From Neelides folsomi (lineage: Eukaryota; Arthropoda; Collembola; Neelipleona; Neelidae), in NCBI GenBank assembly GCA_034687125.1, contig JAQGBZ010000237.1, positions 34,115-98,114 on the forward strand: DNA of 64,000 nt, given 5' to 3'. The position numbers and the translations under genes are program-made. Shown here piece after piece: positions 25,701-36,800 of this stretch. The notes under the pieces are model-generated. The model saw only the letters and a list, made by a program, of their open reading frames with translations. It made no database searches and was not told where the DNA came from. Within the stretch, counting starts at the first letter, position 1. The number at the start of each line of letters is the position of its first letter.

Positions 25701-28321
25701 AAAGTGGTGCGGTTTCCGTGTCCATGGTTCACATGGAGAGAATCATGGTGTTTTATGGTTCGTTTTTAGGAATTTTTCCATGGTTCGGCGACCCATGGTT
25801 TTGCATGGTTTTCCATGGTGAAACCATAGTTCATGGTTTCTGACATATGAAAATTAACATTAAAAGAACCATGGTTCTGGGAAAAAAACCATGGTGCTGA
25901 ATGGAAAACCATGGAAAACCCATGGTTTGCAGACTAGCCGAATGCTAGCCTCTCTCCTGTTTGAATTCTCATTGGATTATTTAAACTTCCGTTTTGTGTG
26001 CATGATAATTGACAAATATTGCATTTGAAGGGTTTTTCCCCTGTGAATTCTTATGTGATAATTTGAATCTTTAGATTGTTTGCAGGAATATTCGCAAATA
26101 TTACATTTGTGAGGTTTTTCTTTGATGTGAATTCTCATATGAATGTTAATACTATCTTTCCTCATAAATGAATTTTGGCAAATGTTGCACTTGAACCGTT
26201 TTTCTCGTGAATGAGATCTCATGTATCTAATGTAACTTCCATTATATGTAAATGCATAATCACAAATATTGCATTTAAAGGGTTTTCCCCCTGTATGGGT
26301 TCTAATATGTGTATCTAAGCTACTTCTCATACTAAAATTCTTTTTACAAAATAAACATTTTAAATTCATCTTAATTTTAACTTTATATTAGATGACTTTT
26401 TTCTAGTATAAATGGTAAATAATTAAATAATTTTCAAATATCTAACAAGCATAATCCACTCTATCATTTAATTTTACAAATTTCAATTTAACTAAATAAG
26501 AATTGAACAAATCTTGAAAAAACTACAAAATAAACTTAATAGGGTAAGTAATGAATAACAGACAAATTATGATTACCTATTGACTTATTACAAGCACACG
26601 ATGTTCATTTTTAACTTCAAATAACTATAATTTAAGAGGATCAACTTACCCTAAATTTATTAGGCATTATAAATTATTCAGTAAATTAATATTTTTACAC
26701 ATTTTCTTTCTGTACTTTGATCCTTTTTATCTACACCTCCCTAAATCCCCTCAGAAAAGGATTATTAAATAAAAGAATTTCCAGTTTGGTCTCAACACTT
26801 TATTACTTTTATCTAAAATTAAAAATAACTTAAAAATACTGAGAATTTAATTTATTATATTTAATCCAAATTTAAAATTAAGTTAAAAGATTTAAGTAAA
26901 AGTAAAGAAGTAGGTAAATTAAATGGCGTCGTTAAAGTGAGGCGTGTAGAAAGAGAATTAGAGTTGAATCCCATTTAATCAAATGGAGGGAATTTAAGCA
27001 AAAATCCTTTTCAGACATTCAGGAGAATTTGGCCCAATCAAGCTACGTGAAGGCAATTGACGTTTGGATGGGGACATGCACCGGTAAGCTCTCAAACCCA
27101 ATTCCCGCCCATTCACGCGCCAAAGTACAAACTTTGTTTAAACGGCCGTTCGTCAATTGTTATTTCTTTTCAGGATTCGTTTTCCTCGCTCTGCTGGAAT
27201 TCACCGTTGTGGTAAAAACATTTGTCAATACAGAGTGACCTAGAAGTTGCTTTCTTTTTTAAATAAACAATCTCAAAAGTGAGAGCAACTTATGTCCCAC
27301 CCTGTATTTCTCTTTAATTTACTTTATCACAATACATAGTGCATAGCTACAATGTACAGGGTGGGCCATAAGTATCTTTTTTTAAATAAACAAAAAATAA
27401 AGATACTTATGGCCCGCCCTGTATAGTTGAAATCTATAATTAGAATTGTATTAGATTAGACTAAAACATGCGATATTGGCCATTTAATTTTTTAATTAAA
27501 TCAGCGGCAAATTTTCAAATTTTTGAAAAAATGTCTAAATGTTAATTTTAATAGAACTATTTGTGGCGTCGCGAAAGTTGTTCCGAAAAGCGTCGAAGTC
27601 ATGAAAGTTTGGCCAAAGAAATTGAAGGTCTCGAAGGTTCGCCGTCCGGTTCCAACACTCTTCCTGAGGTTCAATTGAAGGGCAATGGGGAAAGTTTCAC
27701 GGTTTGGTTTCATTCCATTATTGTGGGTTTTTAGGTGAAGGAGGAGGAAAATCATTTTGAGCTGAGACATCGGAAGTGCGGGGAAAGCGGGCTGGAAGGA
27801 TTTGGCGATCTTCTTCAACTCAAACCTGCTGACTCGCGGGCCAAAGCAAGAAATATTGATGAGACCTGCAGATACGGTAAATAAAAAAATCCCCCACTGC
27901 AGAATGCATAGAAAATGCAAAAACTCCCCTTTTTTCCCTCACGCACACATGTCACATTTATTACGTCGAGATAGACAAACCATTCACATTTATATTTTAT
28001 ACCATTCAACAATTCAGATAAAAAATATAAAAATTCTAACTTTTCCAAATATAACAAATATAGATATATACATACCATACATATGATACATAATATGTAC
28101 TATACATACGTAGCGTATATTTACGCATCTTATTTGTTTTTTATTAGATGTTTAGATTGTGTTGACTTTGATATAAATATTATGTATTTAATGGTCATTT
28201 TCAAGTTTTTTGTGGGAACATTTTTTATCATTAAAAATAATGAATATTTTTGTTCACAGCATTTCCAGCAGCTTTTGCTGTTTTCAACTTGATCTATTGG
28301 CCATTTTATTTGTGCACGTAA
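10792..28321 (+). CDS. Cys-loop ligand-gated chloride channel subunit B (complete, 430 aa)
   Basis: Fourteen exons total 1293 nt: 10792-10865 (signal peptide, MILLKSSASVYLWIFFF), 15900-15988, 16178-16251, 17614-17837, 18245-18298, 18410-18438, 18620-18699, 18889-18940, 19734-19925, 27015-27083, 27174-27211, 27555-27668, 27735-27876 and 28260-28321. Extracellular domain features include WKPEVYFPNAKEADF, the Cys-loop C161-C175, and a second disulfide C219-C230 (KCNESFQIGNYSC), which marks the GluCl/GlyR/HisCl/pHCl class rather than GABA receptors. M1 is about 246-265, M2 271-289 (V-P-G-R then LGVTTLLTVSS), M3 about 305-325 and M4 about 411-428, ending LIYWPFYLCT. Predicted role: pentameric plasma-membrane anion channel. 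The ligand is unknown; insect group I members such as pHCl-2/Hodor are a reasonable comparison but unproven. AATAAA lies at 28402. Exon 6 has a poor acceptor and exon 12 a weak donor. Intron 9 (19926-27014) holds antisense genes. Confidence 0.9.
13084..13270. repeat. Degenerate minisatellite, AAATATACACC units
   Basis: Irregular repetition of AAATATACACC(A) and related TACACAAAATAT blocks over about 190 bp in intron 1 of gene B. Confidence 0.6.
14878..15030. repeat. Degenerate minisatellite, GAATATATGGRCC units
   Basis: Repeats of GAATATATGG, CCGAATATATG and AACCGAATCCGGG, with the last block occurring twice, over about 150 bp in intron 1 of gene B. Confidence 0.6.
16091..16108. repeat. Interstitial (TTAGG)3 tract
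   Basis: TTAGGTTAGGTTAGGTTA lies in intron 2 of gene B, just before exon 3. TTAGG is the canonical telomere unit of many arthropods, which supports the taxonomic guess. Confidence 0.7.
20557..21304 (-). pseudogene. C2H2 zinc-finger gene 1, degenerate (nested in gene B intron 9)
   Basis: From ATG at 21304 (MNLYCLFC) three fingers follow. The second (CKIC...HKRIH) has 14 rather than 12 residues between the second Cys and first His. After the third finger the linker reads HTG-stop-KP: a TAA at 21049-21047 replaces the Glu of HTGEKP, and a further finger continues in frame (YKCNICQKSFRQKGNLDDH) lacking its second His. About 160 bp of unrelated sequence then separates two more fingers at 20787-20557 (YKCLLCGHSF, YKCIFCKHSS, HTGEKP linker). 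Such proteins would be nuclear DNA-binding factors. Here the stop and the broken fingers indicate a pseudogene antisense to gene B. Confidence 0.7.
22058..22140 (-). pseudogene. C2H2 zinc-finger remnant
   Basis: The minus strand reads ECIFCKYSSIQKV, then TAG, then KNHMKRHE, closely matching the last finger of the gene at 20557-21304 (KCIFCKHSSRQRGNLKKHTRRHE). It is an isolated relic showing that the zinc-finger unit was copied more than once in this intron. Confidence 0.6.
22562..24593 (-). pseudogene. Divergent ionotropic-receptor (IR) type chemoreceptor, one frameshift
   Basis: From ATG at 24593 (signal peptide MGLILSYIFVILSYL) to a stop at 22562, about 660 codons, apparently intronless. 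The first frame closes at 23667. The next frame, shifted by one base at about 23690-23697 (TATATAGGAAAATT), supplies the missing ligand-binding segment (ENYCVYLTENFKQYYS, then YLKYNWLTLIEPFNTTMWI) and runs on to the end. Topology is typical of IRs: M1 (WILTVISPINICLVLAIIYL), a pore-loop region, M3 (WLIFVMILSNLYKGGL), a long S2 domain and a final membrane helix (LYTTFILYLISLLFALLIIIFE). Expected role: dendritic-membrane cation channel for chemosensation, ligand unknown. The one-base shift suggests a young pseudogene or an assembly error. Antisense inside gene B intron 9. Confidence 0.75.
25459..25921. repeat. CATGGT-rich minisatellite
   Basis: About 460 bp built from CATGGTTC, CATGGTGCRAC and CATATAAGAAA blocks. 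A 40-bp unit (CATGGTTCATATAAGAAACA then TGGTTCAACATGGTGCAACT) is present twice in direct succession from 25459, then recurs with variable 8-22 bp insertions. The 3' part degrades to ACCATGG-type units, the reverse-complement-like form. It abuts the broken end of zinc-finger gene 2. Its open plus-strand frames (for example 25460-25657) are products of repetition. Confidence 0.9.
25934..26369 (-). pseudogene. C2H2 zinc-finger gene 2, degenerate (nested in gene B intron 9)
   Basis: ATG at 26369 (MNLKCLFCKKNFSMRSSLDT) opens four fingers. Finger 2 (CNICDYAFTYNGSYIRYMRSH) has Tyr in place of the first zinc-binding His. After finger 4 a two-base deletion near 26043 turns HTGEKPFKC into HRGKTLQM. The original frame is still readable beyond it to a TAG at 25936-25934, but its finger has lost both His residues. 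It starts with the same MNL.CLFCKK.FS.RS.LD.HIR.H pattern as zinc-finger gene 1, and its upstream flank (AAGAGGATCAACTTA at about 26636 and 21658) also matches, so the two are duplicates. Confidence 0.7.
27229..27306. mobile_element. MITE-like palindromic element
   Basis: A 78-bp foldback with left arm TACAGAGTGACCTAGAAGTT then GCTTTCTTTTTT and right arm GAGAGCAACTTATGTCCCAC ending CCTGTA. It lies in the intron between exons 11 and 12 of gene B, 49 bp upstream of another copy. Confidence 0.7.
27355..27423. mobile_element. MITE-like palindromic element (best preserved)
   Basis: A 69-bp foldback. The left end TACAGGGTGGGCCATAAGTA and the right end reverse complement TACAGGGCGGGCCATAAGTA differ at one position, and the match continues as TCTTT. 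This is the clearest copy for defining the terminal inverted repeat. It is in the same intron of gene B as the copy at 27229-27306. Confidence 0.8.
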
Positions 28322-31300
28322 AAATCAAATCTCAGCAACAACTTCAACAAAAAATACTTAAATTTCATTCCTCAACATTTTCTCCAAAATTGAATCAACA
28401 AAATAAAGTTTTGGTGAGCAGTTTTTATCACGTTTTAGTGATTAAAAACAACAATTTGATTAAATGGTTCATTAAAGTTAAGAAAATTAGATTCAGCAAT
28501 TGAGATTCATAAATGCTTTGTAAGCAATTTAAAAGTGTGTTAGATAAATTGTAGAATCTTAGCTAAATTATAATAATGATAGCGGCTATATGACTCAAAT
28601 AGTAGTTATTCATTTTGCTAGTAAAAATAATCAATTAGATTAAAATCTAATTAGACCATTATTATAACTATATACTTTTGACTCACCTTTTTGTATGTTA
28701 TACTATACAAAGGTGAATTTAAAGATTTAAAAATTGTACTCAAGACGTGGTTGTGAATTTATTCCATTTGCAATGTACGTTGTGTATTTATCTATCTTCT
28801 TATACTCACTATCTAATCTTTCATATTGATTCTTCTAAAATGTCTAAATTTAAAGATCTAAACTAAAGTATGCGCAATCTTAAGGAAATTTGAGTCAATA
28901 GGAATGTTTGTAATAAAACTTGATAGGAAAAGTATGTACGTAGGATTTTTAATGATATCAAACATAAAAGGTAACTGTTATGTATATAATATGTTAAGTT
29001 TGGTATATCGTATACCTACTTACATAATATATCAAGAGTGCACATAAATAGTAGATACATCATAGATCACTATAACATTTAAGTCATAAGTTTATCCCAT
29101 GTTAAACTAAATGTAGATTATTTAGGTTGTACGGCTGTATAAAAGTATTGTGTGTAAGATTATTACAGTTTAAAAAATATAATATCATAAGATGTAGAAT
29201 TTCTTTATTCCTCCCGAGGGAAAAAATTCAATTTTTTGTATAAAACATAGGAAATGGATATAGTGGTTAGTCTTTGTAATAGGATATATACCTATACTTA
29301 CGTAAATATTGTTAAATAATTATAAAGAAAAATGCTAAATATTGAAAAAAATTGTTATTGTGCTAGAACATAAATCGCATGCAAAGGGAAATAAAAATAA
29401 TCTTTAGAAAAATTCAAAGATTTTAGATTTTAATCGTTTAGAAACTATGAAAAGGAAACTTGAAAAATATTGATTGTTAATAAAATATTAAATTAAGGAA
29501 TAGGGGAAGTTAAAGGGAGTTAAAGGGAGTTAAATGTTTAAGGAGAAAAACACAAGGTAAGTACAAGTGGACGAAAATATAAATGAAGTAAAAAATTCAT
29601 ATCATTAAGATTGTGACTTAAATATTACAAAAATTGACCAGAATAAAATAAGAGATTTGTCAGAAATTAAATATTTATAAGATCTACTTAATGTTTATTA
29701 AATTATTATGCATTCTGTAAATATCTAAATTTAATTTTCAATAAATATAAAAAACGACTATATGTTTTTGATTTGCAAAAAAGCATCAAATGCAAAAAAA
29801 AGTAAAATATTCATTGAAAAAACAAAACGTGCATATGGACAAATATTTTCACGCGGTTTTTTGTTATTTAAAAATGCCAAGTTGATAAATAATTCCAATT
29901 TTGGTGTTGAGGAAGAAAAATTGAAAATCTGCGTTTTCCCATTTGCGGTTGAAAGTGAAGGAGAGCGGAAAATGGAATTCTGGTTTAAAAATGAATAAAA
30001 AGGGGAAGTTGTGAAAAGTAAATGAATTTCTTTTCCCTCGCCATTTCTTTATTTTAACTCTTTCTTGGGAGTTTTCGTTTACGGTGGAGAAAACTGCTAA
30101 ATAATTTCCACACTCAACGTGCTCAATTAGGACTCTGAATTTTGGTCATTAAACGTCGTTTCACTTTAAGGGAAACTTCCTTTAATCTTTCGCTTTCACC
30201 TCAACACCTTTCAGCATTTGGAAAAGGAAACCACAACCAAAATTGACATCAAACAGAATTTGTTCATTAAAACCGATTTAAAATTCTCTCCAAACCCAAA
30301 TTCAAATCCCAATTTGAAATTCCCACTTAAATTCTCCCAATTTTAAATTCCTACACAAATTCTCTTAGAATTTAGTCAATTAAGCAAAATGGGAAATCTC
30401 TGTTTGTGATTTTAATAAATAATTGATTTTAATTAAATATTAAATTTTGATAATTTAGTCCAACAGTGAAACATTAAATTGATTAATTCTCACAGGTGAC
30501 CACGTTGGATAAATCAAAACAAGACCTTCATAGATGTGCAAATAAAGCTAATTGAAGGACAAATAAATGAGGACGGATTTCAAAGAGGTTTCAATTTATT
30601 AATGAAATATTTAAATGAAGATGTCAGATGTTCTCCGTCCAACTGAAATCATTACGACGCCTCAAGTGAAGTTGAGGAAATCCAAATCATAAAACCATAT
30701 CCATATAACAAAACCATATAACCATATTTCATATATATTAAACATGAATTCATACACCATACACTGTACCATATTATACTGTATATGATCCATATACTCA
30801 TATGTACATATATTCCTCCCTTAATATAATTCTTACTTAAACTTACTATCCTCACATAAATACAGATATACTCGAAAATTAAATTATTACCGGGTTTTAT
30901 TTTACAAGTTTTATTCACTTATGAAACACTGAGGTCTTAAACTCTTATAAACTATCGTATATTTATCATCTTATATTTACCATATGAAATTTCCTGGTCC
31001 TTATGAAATGTCGGGTTGATAAGTGAAACTACCCGGGTATTTGCGGTGAGTTGAAGTGAAAAGCGACGTTATTCACTTTGTGTTATTATGAAGAAGAACC
31101 TCAAACGACATGGCAGAAGTGAAATAATTAAATTTCTCCTCTTATACATTTATTACGACTCTGCATTTATTCCTTCCCTTATACAACATTAGATCTACTT
31201 CATATGGAGTTTAATATATCTATATAATTAATATGGTGAACTCAATAAGGTGAACTCAATATGGAGAATTCAATATAGAATATATATGGAGGATTCAATA

Positions 31301-33847
31301 TGGAAAATATATGGAGAACTCAATATGGGAAACTCAATATGAAAACTCTTTAATTGTATAAGGGCAATATAATATGGGCAATATGGAGTAACAAAGTTGC
31401 GAATTTTGAAATTGAGGAAATTTGAAGTTTGACAAGGAAGAACTTCCTATTTGTTATTTTGACAAATTTTGTTCCAACTTGTTGTGGGCGCTGAAAATAG
31501 CGGAGTTTTGTCATCGAAGTTGATTTGAGTTGAAGGTGGGAAAAGTCGGTGATTAAAATCCTTCCCTTCACATGTCAAATCAAATCTCCTCTTTCCCGAA
31601 TGAGGGAATTTGGCGAATTTGGATAAGTTTGAGTGAATTTCCCACACGCCGTCGTTTCTCATTAGCGATGCATGAAAGTGGGCGTGGTGCGTGGAAAGTT
31701 TCTCCATTTCACTCGACAGGAACATTTTAAATATTTGGACTCATTAAATTATTTAAATTTGTTCGCAATTCCCTTTATATTCAAATCTCACAACCCGTCG
31801 AACTTTTACACATAATAATTCAAAAAGACCAAAAGGCTTCATATTCGCCAAATTAAACCCAGAATTTCGAGAGTTTTGGCAAAGTCCAACAAATCACCAA
31901 ATTAACAATAAAATGAATAAATGAAAAATTTTATAGTTAAAATGGATGAATAAAATAAAAACCGTAAAAACAAAGAATTTTATTCTTTTAATTATACGAG
32001 AATTAATCGTTTTTATATAATAACAATTACAATTATTACAATTTTAACAGTTTTAGATATTTGTTCCTTGGTTTAACATTTTTAGTTTAATAAACACTTT
32101 TTATTTCAACATTTTTTTTATTAATTTAGCTAATTAGATTTCATTTATTTAATATTGGTTTTTTACAAATATTTTAGCCACTTGGATATTTAACTTTATG
32201 AATATTTCTTATAATAATTATAGTATTGTTATCAATATTCAATAAAATTCATACTTAAGATAGAGTTAAATGTCCATATTTAACTAACCAATAACAATTT
32301 TATTTTGGCATACTTTTAATGTTCTAATTTGGAGGTTTATTTTAATTTACAATACTTATGAATAATACTTTTTATTTTAATAGTATACAATTGACCTCAC
32401 AATATTTAACTTATAATTTCTCATCATTTATTAAATTAAAAACTTAACTTAATTGAACTTTATTTCAACTGTGTACATTTATGTACATAATACTGTTAAT
32501 AGAGTACTTCAATTAAGTTTTTCCACTTAAAATGAAGTTTTGATTCATAAATATATTCATTTTCGTTTCAATTGTTTGAAGACATTAATTAAAAACATTA
32601 TCATTTGAATTAACAAGTAATGAGATATTTCTTGGAATAATGTTTATGTTAGCTTTAAATTAGAATAGCTTATTTAATTACAATCTCATTACTTTACATC
32701 ATAGAGCTTAGAAGAATTCTATTTACAAAGATAATTATAAATATCTCTATATATGTACATAAATTAACTAAGGTAAATATGAATTTACTAACATTAACAT
32801 TAAGTAAATAGGCTATTGAAGATCATGGGGAAGATTAATTTAGATAAAAGGGAAAAACAAAAACATTCTTAATTACAATTTACATCAATTCACTTCATAT
32901 GGAATTTATTCAACTAATGGAATTCTTTCTGCTGCATTACACTTTACACTCCATATAAGTAAAAACTATATCGTAGTAGATCTAGATACACAATTAAGTC
33001 AATGTCAATATACTTTTAATAGACCAAATATTTCAAAAATACCGAAAGGAAAATTTTAGTATATCTACTGTCTGTATGCATATGAAGGATTATTTTTTAT
33101 TGGGCAAATTACAAATTCATTTAAGCTTTTAATTAAAAGATTAACCCAAAATAATAAAACGAATAAAATTTACAACGTAAACGCATTTATTGTAGTCAAA
33201 ATTTATAGTTTTTCTTAACCCTGTATATTTATTAACGAAGAATGGTGGACAAAAATGAAGTTAATATTAATTCTTTAAAAACGTCCGATCTATCTATTCA
33301 CATAGTTAATATTTAAATCAAAGATATTAAAAATCATTGGCACAATAATATACTTTCTTATAAATACCCGAAACTTATTTTTAATCTCTGATTGCCTTTA
33401 ATTTACATTATTTTTAATTTTGGTATAGTTCAACATAAAATCCATTTAAGTTTTACATATTTACAGAATATTAAAGACGCATAAATTGCATTTTAATAAA
33501 TATCATTAAAAGTTTTGAATCAAACACTTAAATATATTTTAAATTGGTTCTTGTTCATTAATTTGGTCTAAAAACAAATATTAAAAACATTATTTAAAAA
33601 GTTCAAATTAAACATAGAGAAAGATTGAAAGATAAATTAAAGCTACGATAACTAAATATGACTAACAAACTAACAATATAAATAAGCTAATGTTTAAACT
33701 TATTATCCAATAAAAAATAAATAAAATAAAAAAATTTTTGAGCAAATTAAAATCATTTTTTTCTCACAGACCATTTGAATTAAATAGAGAAAGTTTTATT
33801 AATTTGAAACCATTCAACTTGAATTGTTTTTTAGTATTGGACTTGTT
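28322..33847. other. Intergenic region between convergent channel genes B and C
   Basis: 5.5 kb of AT-rich sequence holding both 3' flanks. I find no supported gene; the open frames at 29762-29998, 30652-30918 and 31447-31725 lack family features. A degenerate repeat of GAACTCAATATGG lies at 31226-31345. The stretch at about 31930-33840 is extremely AT-rich with nothing recognisable. Confidence 0.5.
31226..31345. repeat. Degenerate minisatellite, GAACTCAATATGG units
   Basis: Six to seven imperfect copies of GGTGAACTCAATAAGG / GGAGAATTCAATATGG-like units with variable ATATAT spacers. Confidence 0.6.
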
Positions 33848-36800
33848 TTAGGTACATAAGTAAAAGGGCCAATAGATGAAGTTGAAGATAAGGAAAGCTA
33901 ATGGGAATGCGTATCTGCAGGTTTCATCGATGTTTCTCGCCGTCGCCTCAGATTCCCCATCGTGGCCTCGGCCGATCGCTTCCATGATGTTGATCCCTTC
34001 AACACTAATGTTTGGAACGTTCGTTCCGCCACCGTGGAGCTTCCGAGTTCGCCGGATGTAACGAGCTTCCAAATGATTCTCCTTCCCTTGCTGAACAATA
34101 ATCATTATAAATCATTCAGTTTAATAACAATTACAATTATACATTAAATTATATTTTAATTGCAGTTTGAAAATTATATGTTAATTACAATTAAATTTTA
34201 TTTAATAATTATTTACCGAATCTATCGTGTTAACCGGAGAAGCATCAACTCCTTCACGTCCGCTGTTGTCGCTCATAAAATGCTGAGAGTTCTTTTTATA
34301 ATTTCGATAACATTCTTTCCGCCATAAGAAGTTGACTAAAATTCAAAATTCCCGCTTTTATTTACTTAAATTTACTATTCATTCTTAATGAAATTAACTT
34401 CATAATTAAATTATGAAGCAAATCCATAATGGCAATTAAATGCATAATAGTAATTAAATTCATTGTTGTAATTAGATTCATAATGGTAATTAAAAAGTAA
34501 ATAATTGAATGTGAAAATTTTCTCATATATCTTTGTTTCCCTCACCAACTGTGAATTCCAACAAGGCCAAAAAGACGAAGCCTGGGGATTAAATAAATAA
34601 AGGTTAATTAAAGTAATAAAAGAAGTGAAATTTGACGTCACCTGTGCAAGTCCCCATCCAGACATCGATTGCTTTCACGTAACTCGACTGAGGAAGATTT
34701 TCTTGAATATCTAGAAAAACAAAGAAATATTATTTAACTACAAATTATAATTCCAAACAAATAATAATTCCAAACAAATAGAATTCATAACAAATAAAAA
34801 ATTCATAACAAATAAATAAATTCTTAATAATTATTTCTGCAAACATTTTCGCAAATCTCTAAACAAATTAAAATTCACAAACAAACAAAAATCTGTTTAC
34901 TTTTATTTATTTGACATTTATTTTCTTTATTTGTCGTCGAAAGAAAAACATTTTTTCTCAACTTATAACTTAGCTAAGTTAAGTTAAGCTTTAGGACAAA
35001 ATGGGAAAAGAGAAGAAAATAAAAAAAGAAGAATAAAGTGAATTTTGTGTCCTTAATTGAATTGTCTGAGTATTTGATCAAATTAACTGCAGTCCATTTA
35101 ATAAAACTCGAAAGAAACCGTCGGTTTCACTCCGCCAATGTCATTTTTTGGAGTTCTAATTCCCCGTGAGAGGAAATTAAGAACTGGGTTTAATGCCAAT
35201 GGCCATCACCTTCAAAAAATAAGATTTTATTGCGGGAAATTCGAGCCAGTTGGGAAATTTGATCAAATGAATGAAGTAAAGTTCTTATAGCGGAGATTCC
35301 CCCAAGACTCAATTAAATTACTTGTGGATTTTGATGAGACAGTGAGAAGAGTTGTGACACCCAGCGTGACCCTTCCAGGCACAGAATTGACATCCATCCA
35401 AAAGGAAACCCAAGAAATTACAACCATCAAAATTGTAGGCAAATAACTCTGGACCAAATGAAATCCCAATGACCGAGACAAATGAAATTCCGCAACCAGG
35501 CAACTGTAATTTCCTAAAACAATAAAAAAAGACAATTAAATATTAATTATAATTATCTATATAATAAAAATTAAATTAATGAATACTTACTGATTTAATT
35601 AAATAAATGTAAATTAAATAATTGTAATAAAAAATTGTATTTTTTTTAAATTAAGAGTAAAGATTTGTAACAATGAATTGTTTTTTTAAAATTATAATAG
35701 AAAGTTTCTCAATTCTGAACTCAACTACAATTTTAAATTACCAAGTTCGCAAATTAGGAAATTCGCGAATTGGGGAATGCCAATTTTGCAGTAAATAAAA
35801 AATGGATTTAAATGAAAAGAGTTAAGAAAGTCAAAGTTTGTCGGATTGAAAATTGTTTGATTTTGTTGTGAAAGCTCCGTAGGTTTTCATCTTTGTGGAG
35901 TGGGGAAGTTGAATTGCTAAACTTCCATTACACTTTCTTTTAACGGGTAAAGCGGGAATGTGGGAAACAATGGAGGGAAGTGAAGTTTACTTACTCGGAT
36001 TAAAATCCCATGGAGGAGACTCGGAAGGAATCGGAACAAGAAAGAAGGAGTTGAGAAGGAAATTGGGGAGGGAAATGAGAATGAAGTGGAATTAGAATAG
36101 TTTGAATCGATCCTTTTTATTAATCCGACTCTCAACAGCCAAAGTCCACAACTCTTCGAAATTAACTATTTAGAGAATAGAAATTGAAAAGGAAAGTTTG
36201 AGCACCAATGATGAATGATTCACTGCAGTAGGTCGGGACGATGGCAACGAGCTTGAATTGAGACAAAACGAGATTTCCAGTCGTCACAGAATCTTCCGTC
36301 TTCCATTTCAAGATCAATTCGTCGGTCGTCTTAGAAACTGCAAAATTAAAACAAATTTAAATTAAAATATTTAAATTATTGCACCAAAATTAAAATCCAA
36401 ATATTTAAATTATTACGCCAAAATTGTCGCATTATTTAGTAAATTTATTAAATATTAAATTTATGGTAGCATTTAGTCAAAATCATGCATAACTATTTAT
36501 AATACTATAATTACTATATTAAAATACTTAAGATATATAGGTTGTTAAGCATTTTTATATTAAGAGTGTAATTTGTATGTGGAAAATAATTAAAACTTAA
36601 TTTTAATAAAAAGTAGGCCAAAACTTTTTAATTAAAGGAAAATGTCAAAGTTTAAGTAGAGATCATTTTGATCAAAAAAGCTTTTTAAACTACCTTTGTA
36701 ATTTTAAGTAGCAAAAAGAGCAGAAGAGCAGATTTTGAATTTTGGGCATCTGATGAGTTTAAATAAGTTTCAGAGGGAATATTTTTAAGGAGCTTATCAT

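Larger units (their letters stand above)
20960..26800. repeat. Duplicated zinc-finger units with flanks
   Basis: Segment 1 (about 21000-21810) and segment 2 (about 25970-26790) share coding sequence plus upstream flank: the block TTAAGAGGATCAACTTA, then TTTTTACACATTTTC, then an ATTCCAG.TTTGG motif occurs in the same order in both. The IR-type gene, the zinc-finger remnant and the minisatellite lie between them. Confidence 0.55.

Noticed and set aside
25460-25821. Long plus-strand open frames in the CATGGT repeat
   Set aside because: The translation is a direct consequence of a repeat unit without stops; no splice context or family features.
29762-29998. 78-codon basic frame in the B-C intergenic region
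   Set aside because: It has no recognisable domain, signal or splice partner, and its length is expected by chance.
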